64,000 bases of DNA from Trichopria drosophilae (GCA_030407085.1 CM059584.1:91830501-91894500), one strand, 5' to 3'; positions 1 through 10,830 are shown, numbered from the stretch's first letter. The notes: generated from the letters alone by a model not told the origin. Numbers and translations are program-made.

Positions 1-126
1 AAGAACGCATCCTTATCGTGCCCTGAAGTTCCGATACCCGAAAGCATATTCAACAGGTACGCAGACCAATGCCTTCCTCGCAATGTCTTCGTGCGGCTGC
101 TTTTATCGAGCAGCTTAATGGCGCTG
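1..126 (-). CDS. possible internal exon of host gene, cut by window edge
   Basis: On the minus strand a frame stays open from an AG at 127-128 (preceded by an AT-rich stretch) to the window edge. It translates to a protein-like stretch containing AIKLLDKSSR and GRHWSAYLLNML. It lies downstream of the 673-964 exon on the same strand, so it could be the next exon. Exon 673-964 ends with one spare base, whereas this frame needs two, so a direct join does not work. An unseen small exon or a different gene is possible. No function is recognised. Confidence 0.33.
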
Positions 127-672
127 CTAATTTGGCATATAATTTCAATTTACAAATAAATCGCGAACGACTTACACCAATCTCAAACAACTCAAGTTTT
201 AGTTAATTAATCGGTAATATTAGTATTCTGTCAACAAATTCGACATAGATTATTATTTTTACCAATCGTAAATGATGAAACATGCGCACAACATAATGGT
301 TTCATTCATCCATAAAAAGGGACAATTGGTATAGTTCACGAGCAGTATTTTCCGCGACAGTCTTCGTGCAATTTTCGTGATCTGACCATAAGGCCGTGAA
401 CTGGGGCTCACTAATTTAATTTATTACTCACAGGCGTTAATTATTGACATTAGTCACATTTACTTAATCACATTGATCACTAATTTCCTGAACACTGAAA
501 GGATGCTTTCTTGTTTAGAACAATTATATGTCACTGTTTAATATTTAATACTTGTACTTGATTGTGCGATTATATAGTATATGTGAAAGGGATAATCAGT
601 AATATATTAGATAACTTCTTGAAGTAACTTTATGTGAAAAGATCATATATGACTATATCGGTTCGTAATTAC
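127..672 (-). other. probable intron, AT-rich, no feature seen
   Basis: AT-rich sequence begins at the GT donor (672-671 on the minus strand, GTAATT) that follows the 673-964 exon. I see no open frame, repeat or RNA gene in it. Whether it holds a micro-exon that would repair the phase mismatch to 1-126 cannot be decided by eye. Confidence 0.4.
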
Positions 673-964
673 CTGAATTCGACGCCAGTGACACGTAAGC
701 ATTATTCCCAGCAATAGAATAACTTGGCATAGTAGTCGACATAGAACTCTGTATGGTAGAGAATGGAAGCATGCCTTGTGTTGCACCTATTGCTGCTTGT
801 ATTGAAGACACCGGCAATAAAGTTGGAAGTGTTCTGCTTTGTTGAAGAGCAGTCAATGGAAGAGAAGAATGTTGTTGCCCACAAGGACTATCATAATTCG
901 TTGTATCCGAAGTGTAGACCCCATTTGCATGAGATACCATTGATAAATTTGGATATGCTACCGA
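673..964 (-). CDS. host gene, second coding exon (Ser/Thr/Gln-rich)
   Basis: A 292-base exon opens after TTATTATTTGCAG (AG at 966-965 on the minus strand) and closes at CAG|GTAATT (last base 673). It encodes about 97 residues rich in Ser, Thr, Gln, Tyr and Pro, with no charged core and no recognisable domain. The start of the frame (SVAYPNLSMVSHANG) joins in phase 0 to the 26576-27052 exon, and the two share a low-complexity, transcription-regulator-like composition. The exon ends with one spare base. It is unlike the surrounding transposon debris in having clean codon content and both splice sites. The gene is not identified. Its disordered composition would suit a nuclear scaffold or coactivator, but that is inference. 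Confidence 0.68.
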
Positions 965-1239
965 CTGCAAATAATAACATGCTTAATTTGTTTTCTGTTT
1001 AAAACACAGGCAAATAAAAATAAATATAGTGATAAAGTGACATTTAATTTACAATATATCTATTTTCAACAACCTCGTAGACGAAAAATAAATTAGTTCT
1101 AATAGAAATGTATTTTCATTTAAGGATTGTCACATACACCTAATAAACTAAACGCTTGCAGATACACTACATTTTGGTCAGGGCATGCTAGTAAACATTA
1201 TTAAAATACTTTTATTTAAATTCATTTTCTTTTTTTAAT

Positions 1240-1920
1240 ATTAATGACAGAACCAGGATCGATTGGCCGTAATAAGAGTGGTCATTCTGCATCGCTAACG
1301 AGATTTCTCCTATCGTTTGCGAGTTGGACAGGATAGCGGGTGATAAATAACGCAAGTCCACGTTAAGGACCTAAAACGATACATTGCCCCTCGCGGATCC
1401 CATCCTATCGGTGGTTAGTCTTTTATTTTGGGTTTACCGACATCGGAGGCGCTCTAAGATATGCCCAACGACTGTTGGCGAAATTACACCCACTCGAGAA
1501 GATGGTGGTCTTGGCGGATAGAAGTGAGCGTTGACGTGAGAAGTAATCCACCAACAACTTTGGGAAGGTTGAGTTTTGATCCCTTCCCAGACCTTTGCGG
1601 AGAAAGTAAGTGTTATACCTAGAGATTAGCGAGGGCAATAACTGCGGCTTTCTGGTCAAATGCATTGAGTTGAGATGCGGTAATATTGAAACGAGAGTTC
1701 TGAGTAATCCCGTTTAGATGGGGGTTTGTCATGAATGTCGGGTCGCAATCATGATGCCGCGCAATGATTTCGCTGTTCGAACTGACTCTCTCTGAGGAAG
1801 TTTTGTACCCTACGGGGCGCTAAAGACAGCTAGCGGGATTGAATAGCGTATCGTCTACCTAACGCGGGGAAGCTCTAGAGCCCGCCTCACGGGCGGTAGA
1901 AGACAGCGAAAAAGAAAAGC
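1240..1920. other. GC-balanced block of unknown origin
   Basis: About 680 bases of near 50 percent GC sit inside AT-rich intron, with sharp compositional edges. The longest frame (minus 1423-1665, 80 codons) has no recognisable motif. The abrupt composition suggests an inserted, decayed mobile element or a fragment of an untranslated element end, but no inverted or direct terminal repeat was found. Confidence 0.3.
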
Positions 1921-2269
1921 GTTATAATATAATACGTACAAGTGGATCTGGAGTTCATTGCATTCAGAAACAAATATAATACAAACAATGTTCGAATATG
2001 TTGGCTCATTAATTTCACAAATCAAAATTAACTGTTTTATAAAACATAGGTGGTTTATATTTTACATCGGACGATGAAAATGTCATATGCCATTGTACTG
2101 AGAAGGTATTGGGACGATACAAAAAATGGTCATACCAAATATCAATTTTAAACTAGTATCCAAAACATTAAAGGTAATAACAGGTTATACAGGGTGTCCC
2201 AAAAGTTTGGAAACGGTCTTGTAGTTTTTGAAAGAAAAACAATTTTTTAAATTGCTGAAATACGTGAAA

Positions 2270-3000
2270 CGATTTTTCAAAAAAGCTGTTTTTTGGGGGG
2301 TTCCAACCCCCACACCCCAAGAGGCGTGGGGCACGAGGGGGGATAACAATCTTAAATGGCAACATGGGTCGAGTGGGGGCTCATTTGAAAGGTCTTTTCA
2401 AAGCGAATACAAAACACTACTCATAGATGGCGCTACGATCATTCATCGTGGAATTATTCGACTTTTAACATTTTTAATCCAGTTACTTCTGAACAAATGA
2501 AGATTTCGAAAATCGCTGAAGTACGTGAAACTATTTTTCAAAAAATCTATCATCTCTGAGGGGTTCCAACCCCCCACCCCAAGGGGGAGTGGGGCACGAG
2601 GGGGGATGAATATCTTAAATGGCAACATGGGTCGAGTGAGGGCTCATTTGAAAGGTCTCTTCAAGACAAATACAAAATAATGGTCATAGATGGCGCTGCG
2701 ATTACATATAGCGGAATTATTCGACTTTTAACATTTTTAATCTAGTTACTTCTGAATAAATGAAGATTTCGAAAATCGCTGAAGCACGTGGAACTATTTT
2801 CCGAAAAAGCCATCATCTCTAAGGGGTTCCAACCCCCCCCCCCCCATCCCAAGGGGGGACGTAGGTCACGAGGGGGGATGAATAGCTTAAATGGCAATGT
2901 GGGTTGATTGGGGGCTCATTTGAAAGTCTCTTCGAGACGAATACAAAACACAGGTTATAGATGGCATGATAATCATTTATCGCCGAATTAATCACCGTTT
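2270..3000. repeat. three tandem ~262-bp subterminal repeats of the mariner
   Basis: The block carrying GGTTCCAACCCC, TGGCAACATGGGTCGAG, an AGATGGC segment and CGACTTTTAACATT recurs three times, with GGTTCC at about 2298, 2560 and 2825. The right terminus (about 7000-7190) holds only one copy in inverse orientation. Copies differ mainly in homopolymer lengths and point changes. Confidence 0.75.
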
Positions 3001-3687
3001 GAAATTTCTAATCTCAGAAACCAATATTCGGATTCAACATACCACACAATATTTCTAGCGATTAAAAATGCCTAAGCACTTTCCTCTTTTATGCGGGCTT
3101 GGGACCGTCATAGGCAGAGTTTTGCTACTTTTTTAAAATTTTTTCTTTTTTGTTTAATTGTCTTTTGTGTTTTATTTTGTATAGATCGCCGTTTAAAAGG
3201 TGTATTTGAAATTATTTTTTTCATGTGCTCAAATTGAGCACTTGCAACTTCCTGACACTGCCCCAGTCTTAAATAGAATTCGCCTAATACTTTCAGCCTC
3301 ATAGCTCTTGAAATACAGATGTACTTCCTGGATTATTCGTCCTCGTAGTTCTTGCAAGTTGGCGGGTTTCGTATATTTTTCGTTTCATGTATACCCTGTC
3401 TTTGAGGTATCCCCGCAAGAAAATACTCGCTTTGTAGTTCCTCATTTGGCCGCTAATCACAGGCGTGACTTTCGCTATCCTGCGTTTTGCGTCCGTTAGA
3501 GGAATGGATTTTCATTTGGAATATTAAAGATGCTTTTCGCCAGATATTCGTTATACCAAATATTACATTCAGACAAGTGAGTTCCGACTGATATACATAG
3601 TTTGAATCGATTTTCTACTGATATTTTATTCATATTATTATTGGTACAAAAATATTTCATCTATTAGAAAAAGGAAAAATGAATTTA

Positions 3688-3812
3688 TGTGAACTCTAGC
3701 GAATAGAAATATTAATTGCACGAGGGTGCAGAAATATGACTCGATCTTACGAGGAAGCCGCTACATTTTTCAATGATTCGCATCCAAACCGCCCGCCGAT
3801 ATCTAAGTCGGT
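3688..3812 (+). pseudogene. mariner transposase, N-terminal piece
   Basis: In frame with ATG 3736, the translation reads RIEILIARGCRN before and MTRSYEEAATFFND after that codon, then ends with RPPISKS at 3812. This is the paired N-terminal helix-turn-helix start of mariner-type transposases. A stop (3697-3699) indicates a small lesion near the original start, about 3688. The frame leaves the family exactly at ATCTAAGTCG (3803-3812) and resumes after an identical 10-mer at 5903-5912, so this piece and the next are one gene split by an insertion. Confidence 0.72.
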
Positions 3813-3870
3813 ACCAGTATACTTAATCGTATTCTATTTCATCGTACCCCACTTCATAGCCTTCCGTTTT

Positions 3871-4022
3871 ATCGTCTGGACACTTCATCGTCTGGACACT
3901 TCATCGTCTTGGGCACTTCATCGTCTGGGACATTTCATCGTCTGGGACACTTCATCGTCTGGGACACTTCATCGTCTGGGACATTTCATCATCTGGGACA
4001 CTTCATCGTCTGGGACACTTCA
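3871..4022 (+). repeat. 17-bp minisatellite array, left arm
   Basis: About nine head-to-tail copies of a 16-17-bp unit with core CATCGTCTGG and tail GACACTT. Its complement fills the right arms, so the two arrays can pair as a hairpin. The apparent open frame over the array is a by-product of the repeat. Confidence 0.85.
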
Positions 4023-5189
4023 TAGTTTCTTATGTTATTAGCTATTCTACGTGCACCAGGTCTTCAGAGTCGCCGATTACGGGCTAGGTGGTGGGATCCG
4101 TAGAATTTTGTGTTATTAGCTATTCTGCGTGTACTGGGTGTATAGGGTTGCCGATTACGTGGTCTAGGTAGTGCGATCCGTAGCTTTTTATGTTATTAGC
4201 TCAAATACGTGCATCAGGTGTTCAGAGTCGCCGATTACGGGATCTAGGTAGTGCGCTACGTAGCTTTTTATGTTATTAGCTCAAATACGAGCATCAGGTG
4301 TTCGGGGTCGCCGATTACGGAATCTAGGTAGTGCGCTCCGTAGCTTTTTATGTTATTAGCGCAAATACGTGTACCAGGGAATCGCAGGTATATATGGACT
4401 CGTAGAGCTTGAATCCACCGTTGTCCCTATGTCATGGGAAAACTCCGCCCCCTAGACCCCCTTCTTGTACTAACTGAACCTAACTAACCCCCTCAGGGTG
4501 TTGTAAGGTTTGCGACGCCACGTGCGACTCGGGGGGCTTGTAGTGCAATAAGTAGGGGAAAGTCGACCAAACCCAACCGGGTTGTACCTACTACCCCCTG
4601 CTCTATATCTCCCATCACGGTCGGCATTGGGCCACCCTCCTCTACTTATTGCCCTCCATCGGAAAAAAAAATGTGCATATAATCAATTAACCATTTCATG
4701 GTATATCCGGAGGGATGCATTTTTCACGTGGGTTTACTCACATCTATTGGTTGGAGGTTAGGTTATTATAAAAAGGGGGGTCTGGGGGGCGGAGCCCCCC
4801 ATGACATAGGGACAACGGTGGATCCAAGCTCTCCGAGTCGCACGTTGGTTCGCAAACCTTACAACGCCCTGAGGGGGTTAGTTATGTTCAGTTAGTATAA
4901 GAAGGGGGTATGGAGGGCGGAGCCCCCCCCCCCTGACATAGGGACAACGGTGGATCCGTTCCCTATGGGGAAATTTTTCCGGGAAATTATATAGAATAGC
5001 TAATAACATTAAAAGGTACAGATCGCACCACCTAGACCCCGTAATCGGTGACCCCGAACACCTGGTGCACGTATTTGAGCTAATAACATAAAAAGCGACG
5101 GACCCCACCACCTAGACCCCGTAATCGGCGAGCCTGAATACCTGGTGCACGTAGAAAAGCTAATAACACAAGAAAGTATGGAGCGCGCT

Positions 5190-5440
5190 GAAATGTCCCG
5201 GACGATGAAGTGTCCCGGACGATTAAGTGTTCCGGACGAAGAATTGTCCCAGACGATTAAATGTCTAGACGAAGAAGTGTCTCAAACGATGAAATTTCCC
5301 AGACGATGAAGTGTCCCGGACGATGAAATGTCCCAGACGATGAAGTGTCCAGACGATGAAGTGTCCAAGACGATGAAGTGTCCAGACGATGAAGTGTCGT
5401 AGACGATGAAGTGTCCAGACGATGAAACGGACGGCTATGA
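5190..5440 (-). repeat. 17-bp minisatellite array, inner right arm
   Basis: About fourteen degenerate copies of the same unit in inverse orientation (core CCAGACGATG), ending at a copy of the element end and, at 5475-5535, at an inverted copy of the insertion junction itself: transposase codons, then AGTCG, then the element tip. Confidence 0.8.
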
Positions 5441-5706
5441 AGTGGGGTACGATGAAATAGAATACGATTAAGTATACTGGTACCGACTTAGATATCGGCG
5501 GGCGGTTTGGATACGAATCATTGAAAAATGTTCCCTGGTACACGTATTTGCGCTAATAACATAAAAAGCTATGGAGCGCACTACCTAGATCCCGTAATCA
5601 GCGACCCCGAACACCTGATGCTCGTATTTGAGCTAATAACATAAAAAGCTACGTAGCGCACTACCTAGATCCCGTAATCGGCGACTCTGAACACCTGATG
5701 CACGTA

Positions 5707-5895
5707 TGAAATGTCCCAGACGATGAAGTGTCCCAGACGATGAAGTGTCCCAGACGATGAAATGTCCCAGACGATGAAGTGTCCAAGACGATGAAGTGTC
5801 CAGACGATGAAGTGTCGTAGACGATGAAGTGTCCAGACGATGAAACGGAAGGCTATGAAGTGGGGGACGATGAAATAGGCTACGATGAAGTGTCC
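5707..5895 (-). repeat. 17-bp minisatellite array, outer right arm
   Basis: A second inverse array, about nine or ten copies, ends at the true right boundary before ATCTAAGTCG (5903-5912). Two right arms for one left arm show that the palindrome has been partly duplicated. Confidence 0.8.
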
Positions 5896-5903
5896 ATAAA
5901 TCA

Positions 5904-6680
5904 TCTAAGTCGACTGTGCAGAAAACAGTACAACGATTTCATGATACAGGTACTGTAAAAGACCGTAGACGAAGTGGGCGATCGAAATCAGCAATAAACA
6001 ACGATGGAAGTTTGGAAGTTATGCAAACATTTGTAGAAAATCCACATGTTAGTGTAAGGAAAGCGGCACAGGCAATCGGTATTTCTAGAATGAGTGTTCA
6101 TCTTCTACTATCAAATGAGAAACGGCATCCTTTTAAAATAAAATTTACTCAAAAACTCAGAGAAGAAGATTATGGTAAAAGAATTGAATTTTGCGATACA
6201 TCTATGCAGCGCCTTGATAATGATAATACTCTGTTTAATCGTATTATCTTTTCCGATAAAGCCACATTTCATTTAGACGGTGCAGTAAACCGCCACAATT
6301 TGCGATATTGGAGTGATGAAAATCCTCACTGGATGTCGGATATTCGCACACAATGCCCTCAGAAGTTGAATGTATAGGGAGGTTTTTATGAAAAAGGAAT
6401 TGTCGGACCGTTTTTTATTGACGGGAATTTAAATGGAAACATTTATCTTGAATTACTTCAATATGAAGTTATACCTGCAATACGAAACATGTACAATGAT
6501 GATATACAAAATGCTTGGTTTCAACAAGATGATGCGACACCACATTATGTCACACCGGTTCGACAATTCCTAGATGAAACGTTTTCACAGCGATGGATGG
6601 GAAGGCATGGTTACATAGAATGGCCAGCCAGATCACCAGACCTAACTCTATTGGATTATTTCTTGTGGGGATACTTGTGA
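5904..6680 (+). pseudogene. mariner D,D41D transposase, main body
   Basis: From SKSTVQKTVQRFHDTG at 5904 the frame runs through the second helix-turn-helix (VRKAAQAIGISRMSVHLLL), the first catalytic Asp in IIFSDKATFHLDG, a YWSDENPHW box, the second Asp in WFQQDDATPHY and the third in SPDLTLLDYFLWG. I count 41 residues between the second Asp and the Asp of LTLLD, which is the spacing of the rosa-type D,D41D mariners. The gene is broken by the insertion upstream, by TAG at 6375-6377 where the family has a Trp codon, and by TGA at 6678-6680 right after FLWGYL. It would have bound the terminal repeats and moved the element by cut and paste. Confidence 0.85.
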
Positions 6681-7266
6681 AAGTATTGGGCGAATTCTAT
6701 CTAAGACTGGGACAGTGTCAGGAAGTTGCAGGTGCTCAATTTGAGCACATGAAATAAATTATTTTAAAATACACTTTTTAAACGACGATCAACACTATAC
6801 AAAATATAACACTAGAAACGAAAGAAAATTAAAAAAAAAAAAATGTAAAAAAAAAGTAGCAAAACTCTGCCTATGACGGTCCCAAGCCCGTGTAAAAGAG
6901 GCGGGTGCTTAGGCATTTTTAATCGCTCCAAATATTGTGTGGTATGTTGGATCCGAATATCGGTTTCTGAGATTATAAATTTCAAACGATGAATAATTCG
7001 GCGATAAATGATTATAACGCCATCTATGACCAGTGTTTTGTATTCGTCTCGATCAGACCTTTCTAATGAGTCCCCACTCGGCCCATGTTGCCATTTAAGA
7101 TATTCATCCCCCCTCGTGCCCCACGCCCCTCTCCTTGGGTTTAGGGGGTTGGAACCCCTAAAAAAAGATAGCTTTTTTGAAAAATCGTTTCACGTGTTTC
7201 AGCAATTTTAAAAATTTTGTTTCTTTCAAAAGTTACAAGACGTTTCCAAACTTTTGGGACACCATG

Positions 7267-7670
7267 TATGATAATGTACATATTTCAGGGCAATAATTGC
7301 TTCGTGATCACTGTTTATTCGCTAATTAATTTATTCTATGATACAAAAGTATATAGACAGTTATACTTTAATAGTAAATTATCAATTTTTAAAGGCGAAT
7401 AGCAGGGACAATAATATAAAATGTTAAACAGCTGTTGTATATAATAATAATAACTGGAATAGAATATAATAATACTGTAAAAATTCTGCAATATTTTAAG
7501 CAATACAACTTTCGTCCTTACCTTATTTTGACAAGGGAAAAGGTGAATGTAAATAAATTTGGATTCCAATATCCTCAATATAAAATCGCTGTATTCAATC
7601 ACTGTTCTTTAATATTACAAAACCAAACTGAACTGAACGCAAATGACCGGGAGATTTAGGTTTTCCTAAT
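7267..7670. other. AT-rich intronic sequence, no feature seen
   Basis: AT-rich DNA right of the mariner. Open frames on both strands are short and low-complexity, and I see no motif in them. Confidence 0.4.
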
Positions 7671-7679
7671 TTCCTAAAA

Positions 7680-8640
7680 AAAGGGGCATGAAATGGGGGC
7701 ACTTGCAAATACCTGGCTGGTGAAAGCGATCGCAATGTTCGCAAACACAGGAGAGGTGTACTCTGTTATCCTCACGATGACGTCCTTTGGATGATGTGTC
7801 TGGAGCGACGGGGTACAGCGGTGAGTCCTCGGTTTAGCGTACTCCTGGGTGCCGCTTCTGGCTAGATGGGGAACAGCTCTTGCAGATCCCGGGGATATAT
7901 TGAGATCCCGGGGAGATGGACAGACTGCACGATTCTCGCGTAACCAACCTTATTTTCGGGAACTGGCTATCGGAAACTGTCCTTAATGGTAACAACCAAA
8001 AGGTCGCACTTACGCGGATTACGCTACAACTCGAAATAAAGAAAAATCTTCAACAGAAAAACGACTAACGAGCAGAACATATCACAAAACAAAATGTCCG
8101 CTAGAAACGCGTGTGCTCTCTTGACCCGCGGAAAGCGAAGTTCTTCGCGCAAATTGTGCCCCGTCGAGCGGGCTCCTACCTTGCGGCGTAAGCGGAAAGC
8201 ATCGGGAACTAGTATTGGAAAGGGGAAGGACACTGCATAATGTACCCCTCGGAGAGGCGAGGGTCCATCGTCAGAGTGGCTGGTTCCACTCCCTGGGAGG
8301 TAGGGGTATCAGCCCTAGAAATGGAACATTTCACTATCACGGAGGCAGGAATTTTCACCGTCGGAATGGTGCGTTCCACTCCCGGGTAGATAGGGGGATC
8401 AGCCGTCCGAGTGGAGCATTCCACTCCTCGGGAGATACATGTGTAATTCCGGTGGAATGTCTGGGGGTCTTTGGTTTCGGTGCAGCAAAATTACACGCTA
8501 TGCAGGAGTATGTCCGGGTGCCGTTTGTTTAACGGCGCAGGCGTAGCTGTATCCCAGTGGCTTCCACAGACGTTCTTGAGGTCCTTCTCGCCTCAATCGT
8601 TACCTATCGTCAGGGTCATAGCTGTTTCACTATCAACCTC
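7680..8640. other. GC-richer block of unknown origin
   Basis: Nearly 1 kb of GC-balanced DNA contrasts with the flanks. It includes GATCCCGGGG twice near 7895-7920 and a short tandem array (8262-8450). Frames here (for example plus 8215-8532) follow the repeat and show no protein motif. It may be an untranslated part or LTR of a retroelement, but no terminal repeat pair was found. Confidence 0.3.
8262..8450. repeat. four degenerate ~45-bp tandem repeats
   Basis: Four units share a core like GAGTGG..TTCCACTCC..GGGA followed by GATAGGGGNATCAGCC. The central part of each unit is itself a short inverted repeat (GAGTGG against CCACTC). Copies are strongly diverged. Confidence 0.6.
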
Positions 8641-8689
8641 TACAAGTACACAATAAAATAAAAAATATATACGCTAAAGGTCAAAACTT

Positions 8690-9860
8690 CTACGCAAAAT
8701 GGAAAGGTATGTAGACCCCGTGATATATGCAGGGAACTCCGAAATATATGCAAAACCTCAAAAGCTATACAAAGGCTTAATGGATAAGCAAAAGGCTGAG
8801 AAAGGTACGCAAACTCAATTAATAAGAACGAGGCCAAAATCTCAAATTTGACGTAAAACTGAATGGAGTCTGATTTTACTCTGAGCCTATGAACGACTGC
8901 ACAGTTGTCGAATACGAATTCCATGCCTATAACCCGCGAGTGTGTGAGAGCAATGTTCAGGGAGCGATGTAATTTGATATATTGTATAGTTTAAAATCAT
9001 CCAGTTATAATAGATGGGTGATCTTATGTCCACGATAACCAGGCGGTCTACCCGTGTGTGTACCCTTAAGATTGTCGGAGTGTAACGGATAGATGCAATA
9101 GTGAGATGCAGAATAGCAGAGGACTTAGAGAATATCCTTGATAGACGCCTCTTTGGAACCAGTTCAGACATGGTTCTACACTTACCCGATGTCATGACAA
9201 ACCGCGCTTTACAAAGAGGCATTAGGTCCTCTACACTTCTTATTATATTTGAGTGGACAGAAAGCCGTTTAAGCAAAAAGCTTAAACGCTCGTGCGATAT
9301 TGAGTTATTCGGCTTCGTGTAATCCAGCCAGTCTAGCGACAGGTTACGCTTGTACTGAACTCAGTCCTGACAAACACACCTGTTGATAAGCAAGTTGTCC
9401 TTGCAGCCGGATACCCATTTTAAAGCCTCGTTGTTCTACTATCCATTGCCGCAATGGTTTCATGTATTACTCAATACGTTCGTTCAAGATGTTAGTGAAC
9501 CATTTGTATAACGTATTAATAGACGTGATTGATCTATGGTTTCTCGGATCAAACAAGTCCCCCGATTTTGTTATTACGGTCGTTCGGCCCTCCACCAGCC
9601 AGAGCGGAATCGACATTTGTACAAGAGGTGAATTTTCGGGATAGGTGTTGTCGGATAGAGGTAAACTTTTTCTATCAATAGTTGTTAATTCCACCTCAGC
9701 CCGACTAGGATAAATTCCTCGTTCTTTTGATCGCACATCGAGTTCGTCACACAAGTCGGTAAAGATTTTAATGCTCTGAGTTTCTGAACTTCCGCTTATT
9801 CTGTTTGTGATAGAATGTCTGCAGTTGATGTGAAGACGTTCGCACATCCACTGCGGCAAA
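8690..9860 (-). pseudogene. R2/R4-like LINE reverse transcriptase fragment
   Basis: Read on the minus strand this is a decayed copy of the LINE at 54250-56050. Frame 9859-9467 carries ITKSGDLFDPRNHRSI and INTLYKWFTNILNERIE (early RT motifs). Frame 9276-8887 carries the SHELLKRLSVHSN helix region. Near 9010 the catalytic box reads LL*LDDFKLY, where the Tyr codon of the FYIDD box has become TAA. At 8924 comes MEFVFDNCAVVH. Several frameshifts separate the pieces. The element belonged to non-LTR retrotransposons that copy RNA at a nicked target. Clade assignment rests on the PRNHRPI..LNTLYK signature only. Confidence 0.75.
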
Positions 9861-9879
9861 TAATTCTTGACGCCGAAAA

Positions 9880-10390
9880 ACGGACTGATGCAAATTTTGT
9901 GGAGGGTATATTCGCTCCGAAAACACTATAACTAAAGGAATTAGAATGGTTGCTGTATACCCTCGAAAAGAGCAGACGGGTGACTTCGGAGTCAAGTTAT
10001 TCGAACTCCCCAAAAGGAAAGTCAGCAGTATTGCATGAACGGTATGTAAGCAAATAAAAAGTGAGTGGGTGCGTCTGGAGATGACTGTACTGCGGAGAAG
10101 TAGGGTTGGAGAGAGGTTAGCATAATATGCATAACCATCGGCGTAAGCAGCAGCTCCGACTGCTTGGGTCAGCATGCTACCGAAACAACAGAAAGGTGAT
10201 ATGGATGGTTAAAATGCAAGGAAAACTAGATGCCTTCGACCGGGGTGCCTACAATTGCATTGCACTTCCTTGAAGAAAGTGTGACGCTGCTAAGAACATT
10301 CCCATTTTAACACTGCCGAGGAAAAAGGGTGCGGGTGTAGTTCCAGCATAGTTAGTTCCAAGTAGTTTCGTTACATATATTATAACAATA
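9880..10390. other. no gene seen; unassigned intronic sequence
   Basis: Continues beyond the LINE similarity. The minus frame 10175-9768 overlaps the LINE in the wrong frame for most of its length and has no motif. This stretch could hold the decayed 5' part of that LINE. Confidence 0.3.
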
Positions 10391-10399
10391 TTCCTTAAA

Positions 10400-10830
10400 T
10401 GTCTAAAAAATGAAAATGAGCATTTTCAAAACTTCGACCCTGAAATATTTTTCCTATGGATGTGTTTGCGACTCGATTAATGCATACATGAAAACGAATT
10501 TTAAAATTGTTAAAATATTGAAAATTCAAATTTCCAAAAAATTCTTAAATATCTTGGAAACTGTAAGAGATATACAAAATCTTAGAAAGTGTTGGGGGTG
10601 TACCTATGGGGGAGTCTCGAGTCGATTAATGCATATATGGAATCGGATTTTGAAATTTTTAAAATATAGTTTTTAAAATATAGAAACTTCAAATTTCCAA
10701 AATTCTTAATAAATTAAATATCTCAGAAACTAAGAGATATGCCAAATCAGAGAAAATGTTTGGGGTGTATCTATAGGGGGAACGATCTCGAGTCGATTAA
10801 TGCACATATGCAAACGGGTTTTGAAATTAG
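10400..10830. repeat. three degenerate tandem repeats of 150-175 bp
   Basis: The segment GACTCGATTAATGCATA (or GAGTCGATTAATGCACA) followed by TTTTGAAAT recurs at about 10470, 10617 and 10790. Each copy is preceded by GGTGTA(C/T)CTAT or a relative. Spacing is irregular because of small indels. Confidence 0.6.

Larger units (their letters stand above)
3813..5902. mobile_element. foldback-like palindromic element inserted in transposase
   Basis: The insertion sits between two copies of ATCTAAGTCG. Its ends are inverted copies of each other: both read inward through ATTTCATCGT, CCCCACTTCATAG, CCTTCCGTTT and then into arrays of a 17-bp unit with core CATCGTCTGG. Inside are larger inverted blocks: 80-110-bp units with CGCCGATTACGG and GTTATTAGCT (4023-4390 against 4980-5160 and 5540-5706) and a GC-rich pair (about 4408-4540 against 4817-4955, containing CAACGGTGGAT or its complement). 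No transposase frame exists. Long inverted repeats built of short tandem repeats plus a 9-10-bp duplication match the described architecture of foldback elements. Family assignment is inference. Confidence 0.7.
2190..7266 (+). mobile_element. mariner (D,D41D type) with long repeated termini, 5.1 kb
   Basis: The left end reads TA then CAGGGTGTCCCAAAAG. The right end is its inverted counterpart, CTTTTGGGACACCATG then TA, so a TA target duplication flanks 2190-7266. The outer inverted repeats continue for several hundred bases, including TGGCAACATGGG or its complement and a stretch with GCTCAATTTGAGC near 3233 and 6737. A plus-strand transposase lies between them. The element is much longer than a usual 1.3-2 kb mariner because its left subterminal region is triplicated and a 2.1 kb foldback-like element has landed in the transposase. 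It is dead: split gene plus nonsense codons. Confidence 0.85.

Noticed and set aside
653..1002. Other frames over the host exon at 673-964
   Set aside because: They lack splice-consistent ends and are shadows of the phase-0 exon.
3871..4022. Regular short repeats that could be taken for a CRISPR array
   Set aside because: The 17-bp units are contiguous with no unique spacers, lie inside a foldback element in a eukaryotic genome and have no cas genes.
3736..4041. 101-codon frame taken as one gene
   Set aside because: Only the first 25 or so codons are transposase. The rest translates the 17-bp minisatellite (HFIVWDTSSSGTLHRLG-type peptides).
3870..5900. Ribosomal DNA or telomeric repeat
   Set aside because: No rDNA-like sequence or TTAGG/TTAGGG arrays were found anywhere in the window.
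8215..8532. 105-codon plus frame as a gene
   Set aside because: It mainly follows the 45-bp tandem array and has no homologous-looking motif.
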